Source: Arthrobacter sp. MN05-02
GTDB lineage: Bacteria; Actinomycetota; Actinomycetes; Actinomycetales; Micrococcaceae
Assembly: GCA_004001285.1 (NCBI GenBank)
Contig: AP018697.1
Coordinates: 2,852,001 to 2,916,000 of the forward strand
Length of the DNA stretch: 64,000 nucleotides
Direction of reading: 5' to 3'
Translations under genes and position numbers: made by a program
Notes under the pieces: generated by a model
Database searches by the model: none
Seen by the model: the letters and a program-made list of their open reading frames with translations, nothing else
Told to the model about the DNA's origin: nothing
Shown here: piece by piece, positions 8,584 through 16,723 of the stretch
How positions within the stretch are numbered: the first letter of the stretch is position 1
Layout of the letters: the number at the start of each line of letters is the position of its first letter

Positions 8584-8994
8584 CTACCGGGTCGGTGAGG
8601 TGCGCTGGGACACCCAGATGGAACCGACGAAGGTCAGGTACTCGTCATAGCAATCCCGCATCACGTCATCGGAAGGGGGGCCGTCGCCGGTGAAGGAGGA
8701 CTGCAAGCCCAACTGCTTGCCGTCCTGCTCGATAGGCCCGACGCCCCATCCCTTGTCCTGGACGCAAGCGCGTGTCGCACCGACCGCGTCGCGGTACTCG
8801 GTAGCGCTCACCACCAGATCCTCCAGGATGGCCCCCTGGAACGCGCCGGCGCTGTCCCGCATCTCGAGCTTCTCGTCCTCGGAGAAGGACGGGACGGTGC
8901 AGCCGGTCAGCAGGAGAGCGGCCCAGCCGACAGCGGCGACTCCCGATCTGTTCCCCCTGGGAGCATCCTGCCCCAGGGAGCGGGCAGCGTCCAT
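8584..8994 (-). CDS. Putative lipoprotein of unknown function
   Basis: A small secreted protein of about 136 residues. A hydrophobic segment, VAAVGWAALLLTGC, ends in a lipobox whose Cys is residue 32 from the chosen ATG (8994). After lipidation the mature part is about 105 residues, acidic, with two further Cys (ATRACVQDKGWG and RDCYDEY) that could form a disulfide. An earlier in-frame ATG at 9093 would give an unusually long signal region. I recognise no family. It shares orientation with the ApeA-like gene, 113 bp away. Confidence 0.6.
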   Translation of the reverse strand: MDAARSLGQDAPRGNRSGVAAVGWAALLLTGCTVPSFSEDEKLEMRDSAGAFQGAILEDLVVSATEYRDAVGATRACVQDKGWGVGPIEQDGKQLGLQSSFTGDGPPSDDVMRDCYDEYLTFVGSIWVSQRTSPTR

Positions 8995-9211
8995 CCTCGA
9001 CCCCGTGGTCACCACGGCCCGAGGGGACCTCGAGGCCGCAGGGACGGCGATTCCCCACGCGGTTCCGTGTACATCGTGGCGTCCTTCTGTCATCGACCCC
9101 TGCCCGGAGCGGGCGGCGGTGCGGTGCCGGGAGGGCACGGACCCTGGCCGACGGCATCCACCCGGCCTTGCCCGCCGCCGCGCGCGACGGGCTGCAGGGC
9201 CTTCCGCCGCG

Positions 9212-10033
9212 TCACGCTCCGAAGTGCGGCGCCCGCTTCTCCCGGAACGCCTCCAGGCCCTCGCGGTAGTCGTCGGAGGCACCGAGGACGCCCTGCACGT
9301 CGTTCTCGCCGCTGACGGCCTGCCACAGCCCGAGGCGCTCGTCACGGATCCGGCCGACCAACTGCTTGGACGCGACGAGGGCCTGCAGCGGCCCGCGGGC
9401 GGCCCGGGCAGCCTTCGTCCGGGTCAGCTCGAGCAGGTCGGCCGCCGGTACCGCGCGGCTGAAGAGACCGGCGGCCACGGCCTCGGCGCCGGTCAGGAGA
9501 TCCCCCGTGTACATGAGGTCGAGGGCGCGGTGCGGACCGAGCCGCTCGGTGAACAGCCAGTGACCGCCCGAGTCGAGGGCGAGGCCGAGGTTGGCGAACG
9601 GGGACCCGATCTTCGCGTTCTCCGCGACGTAGACGACGTCGGTGGCGATCAGCAGACCCAGACCGACGCCGAGGCACGCACCGTGGGCGGCGGCGAAGGT
9701 CGGTGCGGGGAATTCCGCCATCTTCCGCAGCAGCGGCGTCAGGACGGCGTCGAGGAAGCGATGGGCGTCGTCGGCCCCGGGCTCGATCGAGCCGAGGTCC
9801 CGGCCTGCGCAGAAGGCACGCCCCTCGCCCCGCAGCACGAGGGCTCGGACCGTGCCGTCGTGGACCCCGGCAGCGGCGTCGTCGTAGGCGGCCGAGAGGT
9901 CGGCGAGCGCCGTCTCGTCGACGGCATTGAGCCGGTAGGGGGCATCGAGGACGATCTCCGCGACGTCGTCCTCGATGGCGAGCCGGATCATGCCGGCGCC
10001 GGTCCCGGCCGGCGTCGTCGGTGATGCGGACAT
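9212..10033 (-). CDS. paaG: PaaG, ring-epoxide isomerase of the phenylacetyl-CoA pathway
   Basis: A crotonase-fold enzyme of 273 residues. AHGACLGVGLGLLIATDVV is the first oxyanion-hole region. The segment NLGLALDSGGHW has Asp where hydratases have Glu, as in PaaG, which converts the 1,2-epoxyphenylacetyl-CoA to oxepin-CoA. It starts 8 bp after the paaE stop, at the end of paaABCDE, which supports this role over a generic enoyl-CoA hydratase. The first 15 residues are a low-complexity extension, and an internal ATG (GMIRLAIEDD) is a possible alternative start. Confidence 0.8.
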   Translation of the reverse strand: MSASPTTPAGTGAGMIRLAIEDDVAEIVLDAPYRLNAVDETALADLSAAYDDAAAGVHDGTVRALVLRGEGRAFCAGRDLGSIEPGADDAHRFLDAVLTPLLRKMAEFPAPTFAAAHGACLGVGLGLLIATDVVYVAENAKIGSPFANLGLALDSGGHWLFTERLGPHRALDLMYTGDLLTGAEAVAAGLFSRAVPAADLLELTRTKAARAARGPLQALVASKQLVGRIRDERLGLWQAVSGENDVQGVLGASDDYREGLEAFREKRAPHFGA

Positions 10034-10041
10034 GCTTCCTC

Positions 10042-11172
10042 CTAGGCGTCGTAGTCGACGGAGACGGATTCGCTGGTCGGGTGTGCCTGGCAGGTGAGGA
10101 CGAACCCGTTCGCCACCTCGTCCGGTTCGAGGGCGTAGTTCTCCTCCATCTCCACCGTCCCCTCGACGACCTTGGCCCGGCAGGTCCCGCAGACCCCGCC
10201 GGCGCAGGCGAAGGGCACGTCGGGCCGCACGCGCAGCGCCGCGTTGAGGATGGATTCGCGCGCGTGCGTGGGGCTCTGGACGCTTCCCTTCAGTCCGTCG
10301 AGGTTGAAGGAGATGCTGTAGTTCCGGCCGGCGTCGGCAGGGGCCACGGGTCGTCCGATGCTGCCCTCGGGCCGGGTGGGCTCGCCCGTGGTGAACAACT
10401 CGAAGCGCACCCTGTCCGCCGGGACGCCGCGCTCCGACAGGTAGTCACGGCACAGCTGCACGAGTTCGAAGGGGCCGCAGAGGAACCACTCGTCGACGCG
10501 CTCGGCGGCGAGGACGGTGCCGAGCAGTTTCTCCAGCTTCTCGGCGTCGATCCTCCCCGTGAGCAGCGGCGAGATGCGCTGTTCACGCGACAGGACGTGG
10601 TGCAGTGCGAAGCGCGAGGGGTAGCGGTCCTTCAGGTCCGCCAGTTCCTCGAGGAACATGACGTCCATCGCCGCCCGGTTCGCGTAGATGAGGTCGAACC
10701 GGACGTGCGGACCGCCGGCCAGCATGGACCGGGCGATCGAGAGCACCGGGGTGATGCCCGACCCCGCGGCCACGGCCACGAGCGAGACGGCGGCCTGGCC
10801 CGGCGTCGTGCGCGGAGTGAACTGTCCGAGTGGGCTCATGACGTCCAGGGTGTCCCCAGCTTTCAAGGACTCGTTCACCCAGGTGGAGAAGATCCCGCCG
10901 AGATCGCGCTTCACCGCGACGCGGAGTTCACCGGGGCGCGGATCGGCGCAGATGGAGTAGCTGCGACGGACCTCCTTCGGTTCGCCGTCGACGTCGAGCG
11001 TCGCACGGAGGGCCACGTACTGGCCCGGCAGGTAGTCGTACCTGTCCTGCAGGTCGGCGGGGACGTCGAGCGTGACCTCGACGGCGTCCTCCGTCAGGCG
11101 ACGGACCTCCCGCACGGTCAGGGTGGAGAACGCGCTGCGCCGTTTCGTCGAGGGGGCGAGGACAACGGCCAT
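10042..11172 (-). CDS. paaE: PaaE, reductase of the phenylacetyl-CoA epoxidase
   Basis: A 376-residue NADPH-dependent reductase that passes electrons to the PaaA di-iron centre. The order is an FAD-binding domain (RRSYSICADPR), an NAD(P) domain (AAGSGITPVLSIARSML), and a C-terminal plant-type [2Fe-2S] ferredoxin domain with CAGGVCGTCRAKV and a distal Cys in VLTCQAHP. The ATG at 11172 overlaps the last base of the paaD stop, so the genes are coupled. The length matches E. coli PaaE. Confidence 0.94.
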   Translation of the reverse strand: MAVVLAPSTKRRSAFSTLTVREVRRLTEDAVEVTLDVPADLQDRYDYLPGQYVALRATLDVDGEPKEVRRSYSICADPRPGELRVAVKRDLGGIFSTWVNESLKAGDTLDVMSPLGQFTPRTTPGQAAVSLVAVAAGSGITPVLSIARSMLAGGPHVRFDLIYANRAAMDVMFLEELADLKDRYPSRFALHHVLSREQRISPLLTGRIDAEKLEKLLGTVLAAERVDEWFLCGPFELVQLCRDYLSERGVPADRVRFELFTTGEPTRPEGSIGRPVAPADAGRNYSISFNLDGLKGSVQSPTHARESILNAALRVRPDVPFACAGGVCGTCRAKVVEGTVEMEENYALEPDEVANGFVLTCQAHPTSESVSVDYDA

Positions 11173-11681
11173 CAGTGCACCTTGAAGTAGTCGAAGGGTT
11201 CCCTGCAGTCGTTGCAGACGTACAGGGCCTTGCAGGACGTGGAGCCGAAGCGCGTCATCTCGCGCGTGTTCAGTGAGGAGCACTGGGGGCACTTGACGCT
11301 CAGGCCGATCCGGACAGGCCCGGCGGCCGCCGTCCCCGTGGGGGGCGCGATACCGTACTCCGCGAGCTTGGCCTTGCCGCCGTCGCTCATCCAGTCCGTG
11401 GTCCAGGCGGGTGCGAGGACCAGGCGGACCGCGACGTCGTCGTACCCGGACGCGCGGAGGGCTGCGGTCACGTCGTCGCGGATGGCGTCCATCGCCGGGC
11501 AGCCCGAGTAGGTGGGCGTGATGGTGACGACAGCCTGTCCCGTCTCCGTGACGTGCGCGTCCCGCAGCACGCCCAGGTCCTCGATGGTGAGGACGGGGAT
11601 CTCCGGGTCGCAGATGGTGGCCGCGATGTCCCGGACGGCGGCATCGGCCGCGGTCCGGTGCAGGTCCGCCGGCGCTACCAC
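11172..11681 (-). CDS. paaD: PaaD, epoxidase maturation protein
   Basis: A 169-residue protein. It has a MIP18/DUF59-like domain (ICDPEIPVLTIEDLGVL, TYSGCPAMDAI) and a C-terminal zinc-ribbon-like CPQC...CNDC. PaaD is needed for epoxidase activity and probably helps Fe-S assembly in PaaE. The GTG at 11681 was chosen because it overlaps the paaC stop by seven bases within the operon. Reading further upstream enters frames antisense or parallel to paaC with no similarity. Confidence 0.92.
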   Translation of the reverse strand: MVAPADLHRTAADAAVRDIAATICDPEIPVLTIEDLGVLRDAHVTETGQAVVTITPTYSGCPAMDAIRDDVTAALRASGYDDVAVRLVLAPAWTTDWMSDGGKAKLAEYGIAPPTGTAAAGPVRIGLSVKCPQCSSLNTREMTRFGSTSCKALYVCNDCREPFDYFKVH

Positions 11682-12499
11682 GACGCACCGGGATGCTCGC
11701 GGGCCAGCACCTGCATCTCGGCGAGGATGTACCCGAGGTGTTCGCTGTGGCGTCCCGACCGGCCGCCACCCACGGCACCGGGAACGGCGGGGCGCTCGAG
11801 GTCCGCCTCGTCGAGGACCGACCGGATCGCGGCGTCGAAGGGCGCCCGGAGCGTGCTCGGCCGCACCCCTGCGCCGTCGATCCCATCGATCAGGGGGTGG
11901 TCGGCGAACAGTTCGTCGACATAGGGCCAGGTGAGCGTGAGGCCGGCGATCATCCGGCGGCGTGACTCGTCGGTGCCGAGCGCCAGGCGCAGCACCCACT
12001 GGATGCTGTGGTCGCGGTGGTAGTCGACCTCCTTGACGGCCTTCGCGGCGATCGCGGCGATCGTCGCGTCGGTCGAGTCGACGAGGCGGGAGTAGAGCTC
12101 CCACTGGTAGAGCGAGACGACGAGCTGCCGGGCGATGGTGCGGGCGAAGTCGCCGTTGGGCTGCTCGACCAGGTGCACGGAGCGGAATTCGGGCTCCCGC
12201 CGGAAGTACGCGAGGTCGTCCTCGGTCCTGTCCCACGCCCGTCCGGCGTAGGTGAGGAAGGACCGGGCGTGGCCGATCTGGTCCAGCGCGATGTTGGCCA
12301 GGGCCACGTCCTCCTCGAGCTCCGGTGCCCGGGAGATCCACCAGCCGAGCCGCTGGGCGAGGATCAGGGCGTCGTCGCCCAGCCAGAGCGCGTACTGCCC
12401 GACGGCGTCGCTGGGCCTGGCGTCACGGAGTGCGATGTCCTCGGGCCGCAGTGCGTTGCCCGGCGTGATGCGCGTGGCACTGGCGTTCGCCTCGCTCAC
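11675..12499 (-). CDS. paaC: PaaC, structural subunit of the epoxidase
   Basis: A 274-residue ferritin-like helical protein with LWLGDDALILAQRLGWWIS near the N-terminus and VDYHRDHSIQWVLRLALGT mid-protein. PaaC pairs with PaaA but lacks a full di-iron site. The GTG at 12499 overlaps the paaB stop (GTGA), the usual tight coupling of paaB and paaC. The N-terminal 20 residues are longer than in E. coli. Confidence 0.94.
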   Translation of the reverse strand: MSEANASATRITPGNALRPEDIALRDARPSDAVGQYALWLGDDALILAQRLGWWISRAPELEEDVALANIALDQIGHARSFLTYAGRAWDRTEDDLAYFRREPEFRSVHLVEQPNGDFARTIARQLVVSLYQWELYSRLVDSTDATIAAIAAKAVKEVDYHRDHSIQWVLRLALGTDESRRRMIAGLTLTWPYVDELFADHPLIDGIDGAGVRPSTLRAPFDAAIRSVLDEADLERPAVPGAVGGGRSGRHSEHLGYILAEMQVLAREHPGASW

Positions 12500-12843
12500 A
12501 GGTGCTTCACTCCCTCGCTCTTGGTGTAGTACGTGGCGTGGCGGTAGTCCTTGCCCTGCGGCGATTCGAAGAAACGGTCCTTCGCGTCGGGATCGCTGGT
12601 GATGATGGACGACGCCGGGACCACCCACAGGCTCACGCCCTCGTTGCGGCGCGTGTAGAGGTCACGGGCGTTGCGGACGGCCATCTCGGCGTCGGGGGCG
12701 TGCAGCGACCCCGCGTGGACATGCGAGAGGCCCCGGGACGAGCGGACGAACACCTCCCACAGCGGCCAGGCGGCGCGCGTCTCCTGCGGGCCCGCCGACG
12801 GTGCCGTCGCGCCGTCGTCGCCCGTCGTCGATCCGCCGGTCAT
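12496..12843 (-). CDS. paaB: PaaB, small subunit of the epoxidase
   Basis: A 115-residue protein with WPLWEVFVRSSRGLSHVHAG and AVRNARDLYTRRNEGVSLWV, the hallmark of PaaB, which bridges PaaAC heterodimers. It starts directly against the paaA stop and overlaps paaC by four bases. A 25-residue Gly/Thr/Ala-rich N-terminal extension precedes the conserved domain. Confidence 0.94.
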   Translation of the reverse strand: MTGGSTTGDDGATAPSAGPQETRAAWPLWEVFVRSSRGLSHVHAGSLHAPDAEMAVRNARDLYTRRNEGVSLWVVPASSIITSDPDAKDRFFESPQGKDYRHATYYTKSEGVKHL

Positions 12844-13824
12844 CTAGGCCGCCTTTCCGTGCTTCAGGGCCTGCTTCTGCGCGTAGGCCGCTGCGGCCTC
12901 GCGGACCCAGGCGCCTTCCTCGTGGGCCTCGCGGCGCCGCTCCATGCGCTGCGCGTTGCAGGGCCCGCGGCCGGCGAGGACCTCCTTGAACTCGTTCCAG
13001 TCGAGGGGTCCGTGGTGCCAGCGCCCGGTCTCCTCGTCGTAGCGGACGTCCTTGTCCGGCAGCTCGAGCCCGAGGACCTTGATCTGCTCGACCATCATGC
13101 CCACGAAGCGCGAGCGCAGCTCGTCGTTGGAGAAGCGCTTGATGTTCCATTCCATCGACTTCTGCGAGTTGGGCGAGTCCTCGTCCGGAGGCCCGAACAT
13201 CATGAGCGAGGGCGCATACCAGCGGTTGACGGCGTCCTGCGCCATCGCCCGCTGAGCGGGGGTCCCGTTGGCGAGCTCGAGGAGGATCTCGAACCCCTGC
13301 CGCTGGTGGAACGACTCCTCCTTGCAGATGCGCACCATCGCCCGGCCGTACGGGCCGTAGGAGGCCCGGCACAAGGGGACCTGGTTGCATATGGCGGCTC
13401 CGTCGACGAGCCACCCGATCGCGCCGATGTCGGCCCAGGTGAGGACGGGGTAGTTGAAGATGCTCGAGTACCGGGCCTTGCCGGCGATGAGGTCCTCGGT
13501 CATCCGGTCGCGCGAGGTCCCCAGAGTCTCGGCAGCCGAGTAGAGGTAGAGGCCGTGGCCCGCCTCGTCCTGGACCTTCGCCATCAGCACGGCCTTGCGC
13601 TTGAGCGACGGTGCGCGCGTGATCCAGTTCGCCTCGGGCTGCATTCCGATGATCTCGGAGTGCGCGTGCTGGGAGATCTGCCGGGTCAGCGATCTACGGT
13701 AGTCGGCCGGCATCCAGTCGCGCGGCTCGATGCGTGAGTCCTGCGCGATGAGGTCGTTGAACAACCTCTCGCCCGCGACGTCGTGGTCGGTGCGCGTTCC
13801 TGCGTTCATCGCTGTAGCCGTCAT
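12844..13824 (-). CDS. paaA: PaaA, catalytic di-iron subunit of phenylacetyl-CoA epoxidase
   Basis: The catalytic subunit, which epoxidises the ring of phenylacetyl-CoA. The sequence is close to E. coli Paa[41 protein letters not shown] (ExxH iron ligands), and [14 protein letters not shown] (second ligand set). The ATG at 13824 was preferred over 13842 because GAGG lies 8 nt upstream of it, while the earlier ATG has no clear ribosome site. It is the first gene of the operon, behind a strong-looking promoter and a PaaR-type operator. Confidence 0.94.
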   Translation of the reverse strand: MTATAMNAGTRTDHDVAGERLFNDLIAQDSRIEPRDWMPADYRRSLTRQISQHAHSEIIGMQPEANWITRAPSLKRKAVLMAKVQDEAGHGLYLYSAAETLGTSRDRMTEDLIAGKARYSSIFNYPVLTWADIGAIGWLVDGAAICNQVPLCRASYGPYGRAMVRICKEESFHQRQGFEILLELANGTPAQRAMAQDAVNRWYAPSLMMFGPPDEDSPNSQKSMEWNIKRFSNDELRSRFVGMMVEQIKVLGLELPDKDVRYDEETGRWHHGPLDWNEFKEVLAGRGPCNAQRMERRREAHEEGAWVREAAAAYAQKQALKHGKAA

Positions 13825-13862
13825 CGTGCCTACCTCGCTCATCTGGACCGCCCGGCTTATTT

Positions 13863-13877
13863 ACCGACCGTTCGTTC
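13863..13877. promoter_or_regulatory. PaaR-type operator at the paaA promoter
   Basis: ACCGACCGTTCGTTC lies immediately downstream of the paaA -10, across the expected transcription start. The same 15-bp pattern, ACCGAMCGKTCGTKC, recurs just before paaR (15010-15024) and before paaJ (21755-21769). The position predicts steric repression relieved by phenylacetyl-CoA. PaaR as the binder is inference. Confidence 0.75.
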
Positions 13878-13907
13878 AGTATAGGGAAGTCGGCGAGGGG
13901 CAGTCAA
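13878..13907 (-). promoter_or_regulatory. paaABCDE-paaG promoter
   Basis: On the minus strand TTGACT (13902-13907) and TATACT (13878-13883) are separated by 18 bp, a near-consensus vegetative promoter. The operator at 13863-13877 begins right after the -10. The ATG of paaA is about 50 bp downstream. Confidence 0.7.
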
Positions 13908-14308
13908 CGGAACCGGGGGTCGGCGAACGGCAGATCGACCTCCGCCAGGAAGGCACGCAACCACCCGAGCGCGCTCGCCCTGGACGTGAAGTACCGGGTG
14001 GGATGGATGGCCTTGCATGCACCCGCCGCCAGCACCTCGTCCATGGGCCCGTCACCCAGGAGGGCGGCCGCCACGACGAGGGATTCGGCATTGAAGACGG
14101 CTCGCGCACCGGGGGGAAGGGCGACGATGTTCGTCATGTCGACGAGGATCGCGTAGGGGCGACCACGGGAGAGGCGGCGGCTGGCGGCGAGGACGGAGTA
14201 CGCGTCCTCGGGCGTGATGCACGCCCGCTCGATCCACTCCAGGTGCTGCAGGTCGTCCGAGACCAACGCCACCGTGGCTTTGCCGCCTGCCGCCATCAGG
14301 CTTTCCAT
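13904..14308 (-). CDS. STAS/SpoIIAA-like hypothetical protein
   Basis: A 134-residue protein with an alternating strand/helix pattern: YAILVDMTNIVALPPGARAVF, then VVAAALLGDGPM and CKAIHPTRYFTSRASALGWL. This resembles the STAS/SEC14-like small proteins common in Micrococcaceae, whose function is unknown. The ATG at 14308 follows a strong GAGGGAGA ribosome site. It ends just upstream of the paaA promoter but is unlikely to be part of the pathway. The family call is tentative. Confidence 0.65.
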   Translation of the reverse strand: MESLMAAGGKATVALVSDDLQHLEWIERACITPEDAYSVLAASRRLSRGRPYAILVDMTNIVALPPGARAVFNAESLVVAAALLGDGPMDEVLAAGACKAIHPTRYFTSRASALGWLRAFLAEVDLPFADPRFR

Positions 14309-14445
14309 GGTTCTCCCTCGGGCGGCACAGACCGCCCGGAGCTCCCTCGACGTCGGGGCACCCGTCGCGAACGCGCCGCAGATGAGCCGAAAATACCACC
14401 GGTGTGCGCTTTGCGTAAGGGCGGCATCGGAGCCGGACCCGGGAT

Positions 14446-14901
14446 TCAGCCGACGTGCGCGAGGGACGGGGCCCGGTCCGCCCCGGCCGCGTCCAGGATC
14501 GCACGGAGTGCGACGGCGACGTCCGCATCCCTGGTGCCCCCGGCCGACTGCGCGTGCAGCCATGCCGCAAGGCGTTTCTCGCCCGCCGACCTCGGAGCCA
14601 CCAGGGACGGCAGGCGCCCCTCCTCCTCGAGGAACTCGGCGATGCTCGCGGTCTTCAACCAGGCCCCGCCGCTCCGGATCGGCCGGTCCTGCGTCGGCGA
14701 TGCCAGGAGACCGGCGGCGCGCAGCTGCTCCATGCGGTCACCGGCCAGCCGTCCCGCACGAGCCGATCTGCGCTGCTCGTCGAGCCAGAGCGCGAGCCGA
14801 TGCTCGCCCGGCACTGCGGCACGAACGGCGGGTTCCCGGCCCTCGAGGGCCAGAAAGGTGGTGAGCGCTCGCAGTCGGAGTTCCCAGGATGTCGTCGGCA
14901 C
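14446..14901 (-). CDS. Helicase-associated (HA) domain protein without helicase
   Basis: A 151-residue protein made of two or three repeats of a short helical unit (LRALTTFLALEGREP...LALWLDEQRR; IAEFLEEEGRLPSLVAPRSAGEKRLAAWLHAQ). This is the Trp/Leu pattern of helicase-associated domains. No helicase motor is encoded next to it. The GTG at 14901 (VPTTSWEL) was chosen for its GAGAGGG site 7 nt upstream; the frame stays open further upstream but without similarity. It may be a small DNA-binding protein. The role is unknown. Confidence 0.6.
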   Translation of the reverse strand: MPTTSWELRLRALTTFLALEGREPAVRAAVPGEHRLALWLDEQRRSARAGRLAGDRMEQLRAAGLLASPTQDRPIRSGGAWLKTASIAEFLEEEGRLPSLVAPRSAGEKRLAAWLHAQSAGGTRDADVAVALRAILDAAGADRAPSLAHVG

Positions 14902-15009
14902 GGAGGCGCCCTCTCGGAGGCGGGTCGGGATGTCATAGTAAGCATACGCATTATCAGACAAACTAGTGACTCCCGGTGTGCTGCGGCCGGTCCCGGGGAC
15001 GCAGGACCG

Positions 15010-15024
15010 ACCGAACGGTCGTGC
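15010..15024. promoter_or_regulatory. PaaR-type operator in front of paaR
   Basis: ACCGAACGGTCGTGC ends 12 nt before the paaR ATG and directly abuts AAAAAT (15025-15030), a possible -10 six bases from the start codon. It matches the operators at paaA and paaJ. The placement predicts autorepression of a leaderless paaR transcript. Confidence 0.7.
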
Positions 15025-15036
15025 AAAAATGTCGGT

Positions 15037-15648
15037 ATGACTGTCGCCGGGCCTACGCCGATCCCTACCCGCCGCGGGCGGCCGGGCTACGACCAGCAGT
15101 CGGTCCTGGCGGTCGCCGTCGCCGCGTTCAACCGCCACGGCTACGAGGCGACGTCGATGGGGATGCTGGCCGAGGAGCTCGGCATCAGCAAGTCCGCCAT
15201 CTATCACCATGTGCCGTCCAAGGGCGATCTCCTGCGGCTTGCCCTGGACCATGCGCTGGGCGGTCTCGAATCGGTCCTCGAGGATGCGCGGGCCAGTGCG
15301 GGCCCGGCGGACGAGCGCCTGGAGTTCGTCCTGCGCGGGACCATCGCCGTCCTGACCGAGCGGCTGCCCTTCGTGACCCTCCTGCTGCGGCTGCGGGGCA
15401 ACACGGACGTCGAGCGGGATGCGCTCGATCGACGCCGGACCTTCGACCACACGGTGGCAGGCCTGGTCGACGCCGCCCGCCACGAGGGGTCCATCCGGAG
15501 CGACATCGACCCGCGGACCACCACGCGCCTCATCTTCGGGACCATCAACTCGATCGTCGAATGGTACAGACCGGGCGGTCCCCTCTCGGCGGACACACTG
15601 GCCGACGACGTCATCGTCATGGTGTTCGACGGGTTGCACCGGCGCTGA
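15037..15648 (+). CDS. paaR: PaaR, TetR family repressor of phenylacetate genes
   Basis: A 203-residue TetR protein. The N-terminal HTH reads SVLAVAVAAFNRHGYEATSM, then LAEELGISKSAIYHHVPSKGDLL. The C-terminal ligand domain is typical of the CoA-thioester-sensing TetR regulators (PaaR/KstR2-like). It lies between the two paa operons, and the 15-bp operator before it is shared with both. The ATG at 15037 was chosen by similarity and because the operator lies just upstream; reading further upstream runs antisense to the HA-domain gene. The inducer is expected to be phenylacetyl-CoA. Confidence 0.82.
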   Translation: MTVAGPTPIPTRRGRPGYDQQSVLAVAVAAFNRHGYEATSMGMLAEELGISKSAIYHHVPSKGDLLRLALDHALGGLESVLEDARASAGPADERLEFVLRGTIAVLTERLPFVTLLLRLRGNTDVERDALDRRRTFDHTVAGLVDAARHEGSIRSDIDPRTTTRLIFGTINSIVEWYRPGGPLSADTLADDVIVMVFDGLHRR

Positions 15649-15679
15649 CCCCCTGCACTGCAGCCGGCGGCACCCTCCT

Positions 15680-15745
15680 CCCACCGATGGGGTCCGTTCG
15701 ACGGGCACTGCCGAACATGCCCACCGATGGACCCCGACCGGCGGG
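15680..15745. repeat. 66-bp palindromic repeat, copy 1
   Basis: It begins CCCACCGATGGGGTCCGTTC and includes GAACATGCC and CCCCGACC. It aligns without gaps to copy 2 at 16616-16681, at roughly 70 percent identity over the whole unit. It lies between paaR and the DUF559-type gene. Its foldback potential fits a terminator or a REP-like element. Confidence 0.6.
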
Positions 15746-15812
15746 CGCACGAGTCATCCACATGGACCCGGACCACGAGGGCCGCAGCCACCCGCGGCGG
15801 CATACTGCTGCC

Positions 15813-16623
15813 ATGGACGTCGTCGCGCTGCTGGCCCGATCCGGCGGAGTCGCACGAGCACGCGACCTCCTGGAAGCGGGCGCGTCTGCCGCCCTCCTCA
15901 CCAGGGCGGTGCGGAACGGCCTCGTCCTCCGGGTCGCCCGGGGCGTCTACGCACTGCCGGACCACGACGCCGGGGCGCGGACGGCGCTGTCCCTGGGCAG
16001 CGAGCTGGGATGCATCAGCGCCGCGCAGCTCCGGGGGCTGTGGGTACTTCGCCCACCCCGCCTGCTGCATGTCACGGCCGATTCCGGGCGTCGGATCGAC
16101 AGTGACCAGGTGCGGGTCCATCGTGCTGCCCGGCCGGTCTCCGACCTCACGGTGTGCCTGCAGGTGATGCGCTGCCTCCCCCGAACTCGACGCCCTGTGC
16201 ATCGTCGAGTCCGCCGTGGTCCGCGGCTCGGTGTCGCTCGATGACCTGCGGGGGCAGACCCGGGGGCGCAGGTCCGGCCCCGTCCGCCGGATCGTGGGAG
16301 CGGTGGATCCGCACGCCGAGTCGATCCTGGAGACGGTCGCCCGGTACCACCTCCTCAGGGCCGGCTTCCAGGTCGCATCGCAGGTGCACATCCCGGGAGT
16401 AGGCCGACTCGATCTCGTCGTCGACGGCATTCTCGGCATCGAGGCCGATGGTCGGCAGCACCACAGCGACCGACGGGAGTTCGAGGAGGACCGCCGTCGC
16501 TGGAACATCCTCACCACCCGGGGAATCCCGATCCTCCGCGTCACCAGGAGCCTGATCTTCGATGCTCCCGGGCAGTTCATCCAGCTCGTACGGGCCACCC
16601 TCGCGACACGTTCCTCCCACTGA
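15813..16623 (+). pseudogene. AbiEi-like/DUF559 endonuclease-fold protein, frameshifted
   Basis: The N-terminal half (VVALLARSGGVARARDLLEAG, VYALPDHDAG) resembles the winged-helix antitoxin domain of AbiEi proteins. The C-terminal half (VGRLDLVVDGILGIEADGRQ, DRRRWNILTTRGIPILRVTR) is the DUF559/Vsr-like endonuclease fold with D and E-x-D/H positions retained. The two halves are in different frames. Removing one C from the five-C run at 16178-16182 fuses them into 269 residues, the usual length of this family. CATACT lies 6 nt before the ATG. Its stop codon lies inside repeat copy 2. It could be an intact gene with a sequence error, or a recent pseudogene. Confidence 0.7.
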
Positions 16624-16681
16624 TGGGCGCCGTTCGGTGGGGATGTTCGAACATGCCTGCCGAACGGCCCCGATCAGTGGG
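16616..16681. repeat. 66-bp palindromic repeat, copy 2
   Basis: The outer arms CCCACTGAT (16616-16624) and ATCAGTGGG (16673-16681) are perfect complements. Inner arms GCCGTTCGG/CCGAACGGC and a central ATGTTCGAACAT complete a near-continuous 66-bp foldback. The TGA stop of the DUF559-type gene is inside the left arm. It is suited to terminate transcription both from that gene and from paaZ. Confidence 0.75.
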
Positions 16682-16723
16682 CAGAGCCGGCCGGCAGCAC
16701 CAGCGGCACCGGCCTCCCCGCCG

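Noticed and set aside
14446..15750. Long extension of the HA-domain frame upstream across paaR
   Set aside because: The extension is antisense to paaR and contains repeat copy 1; the GTG at 14901 has a ribosome site.
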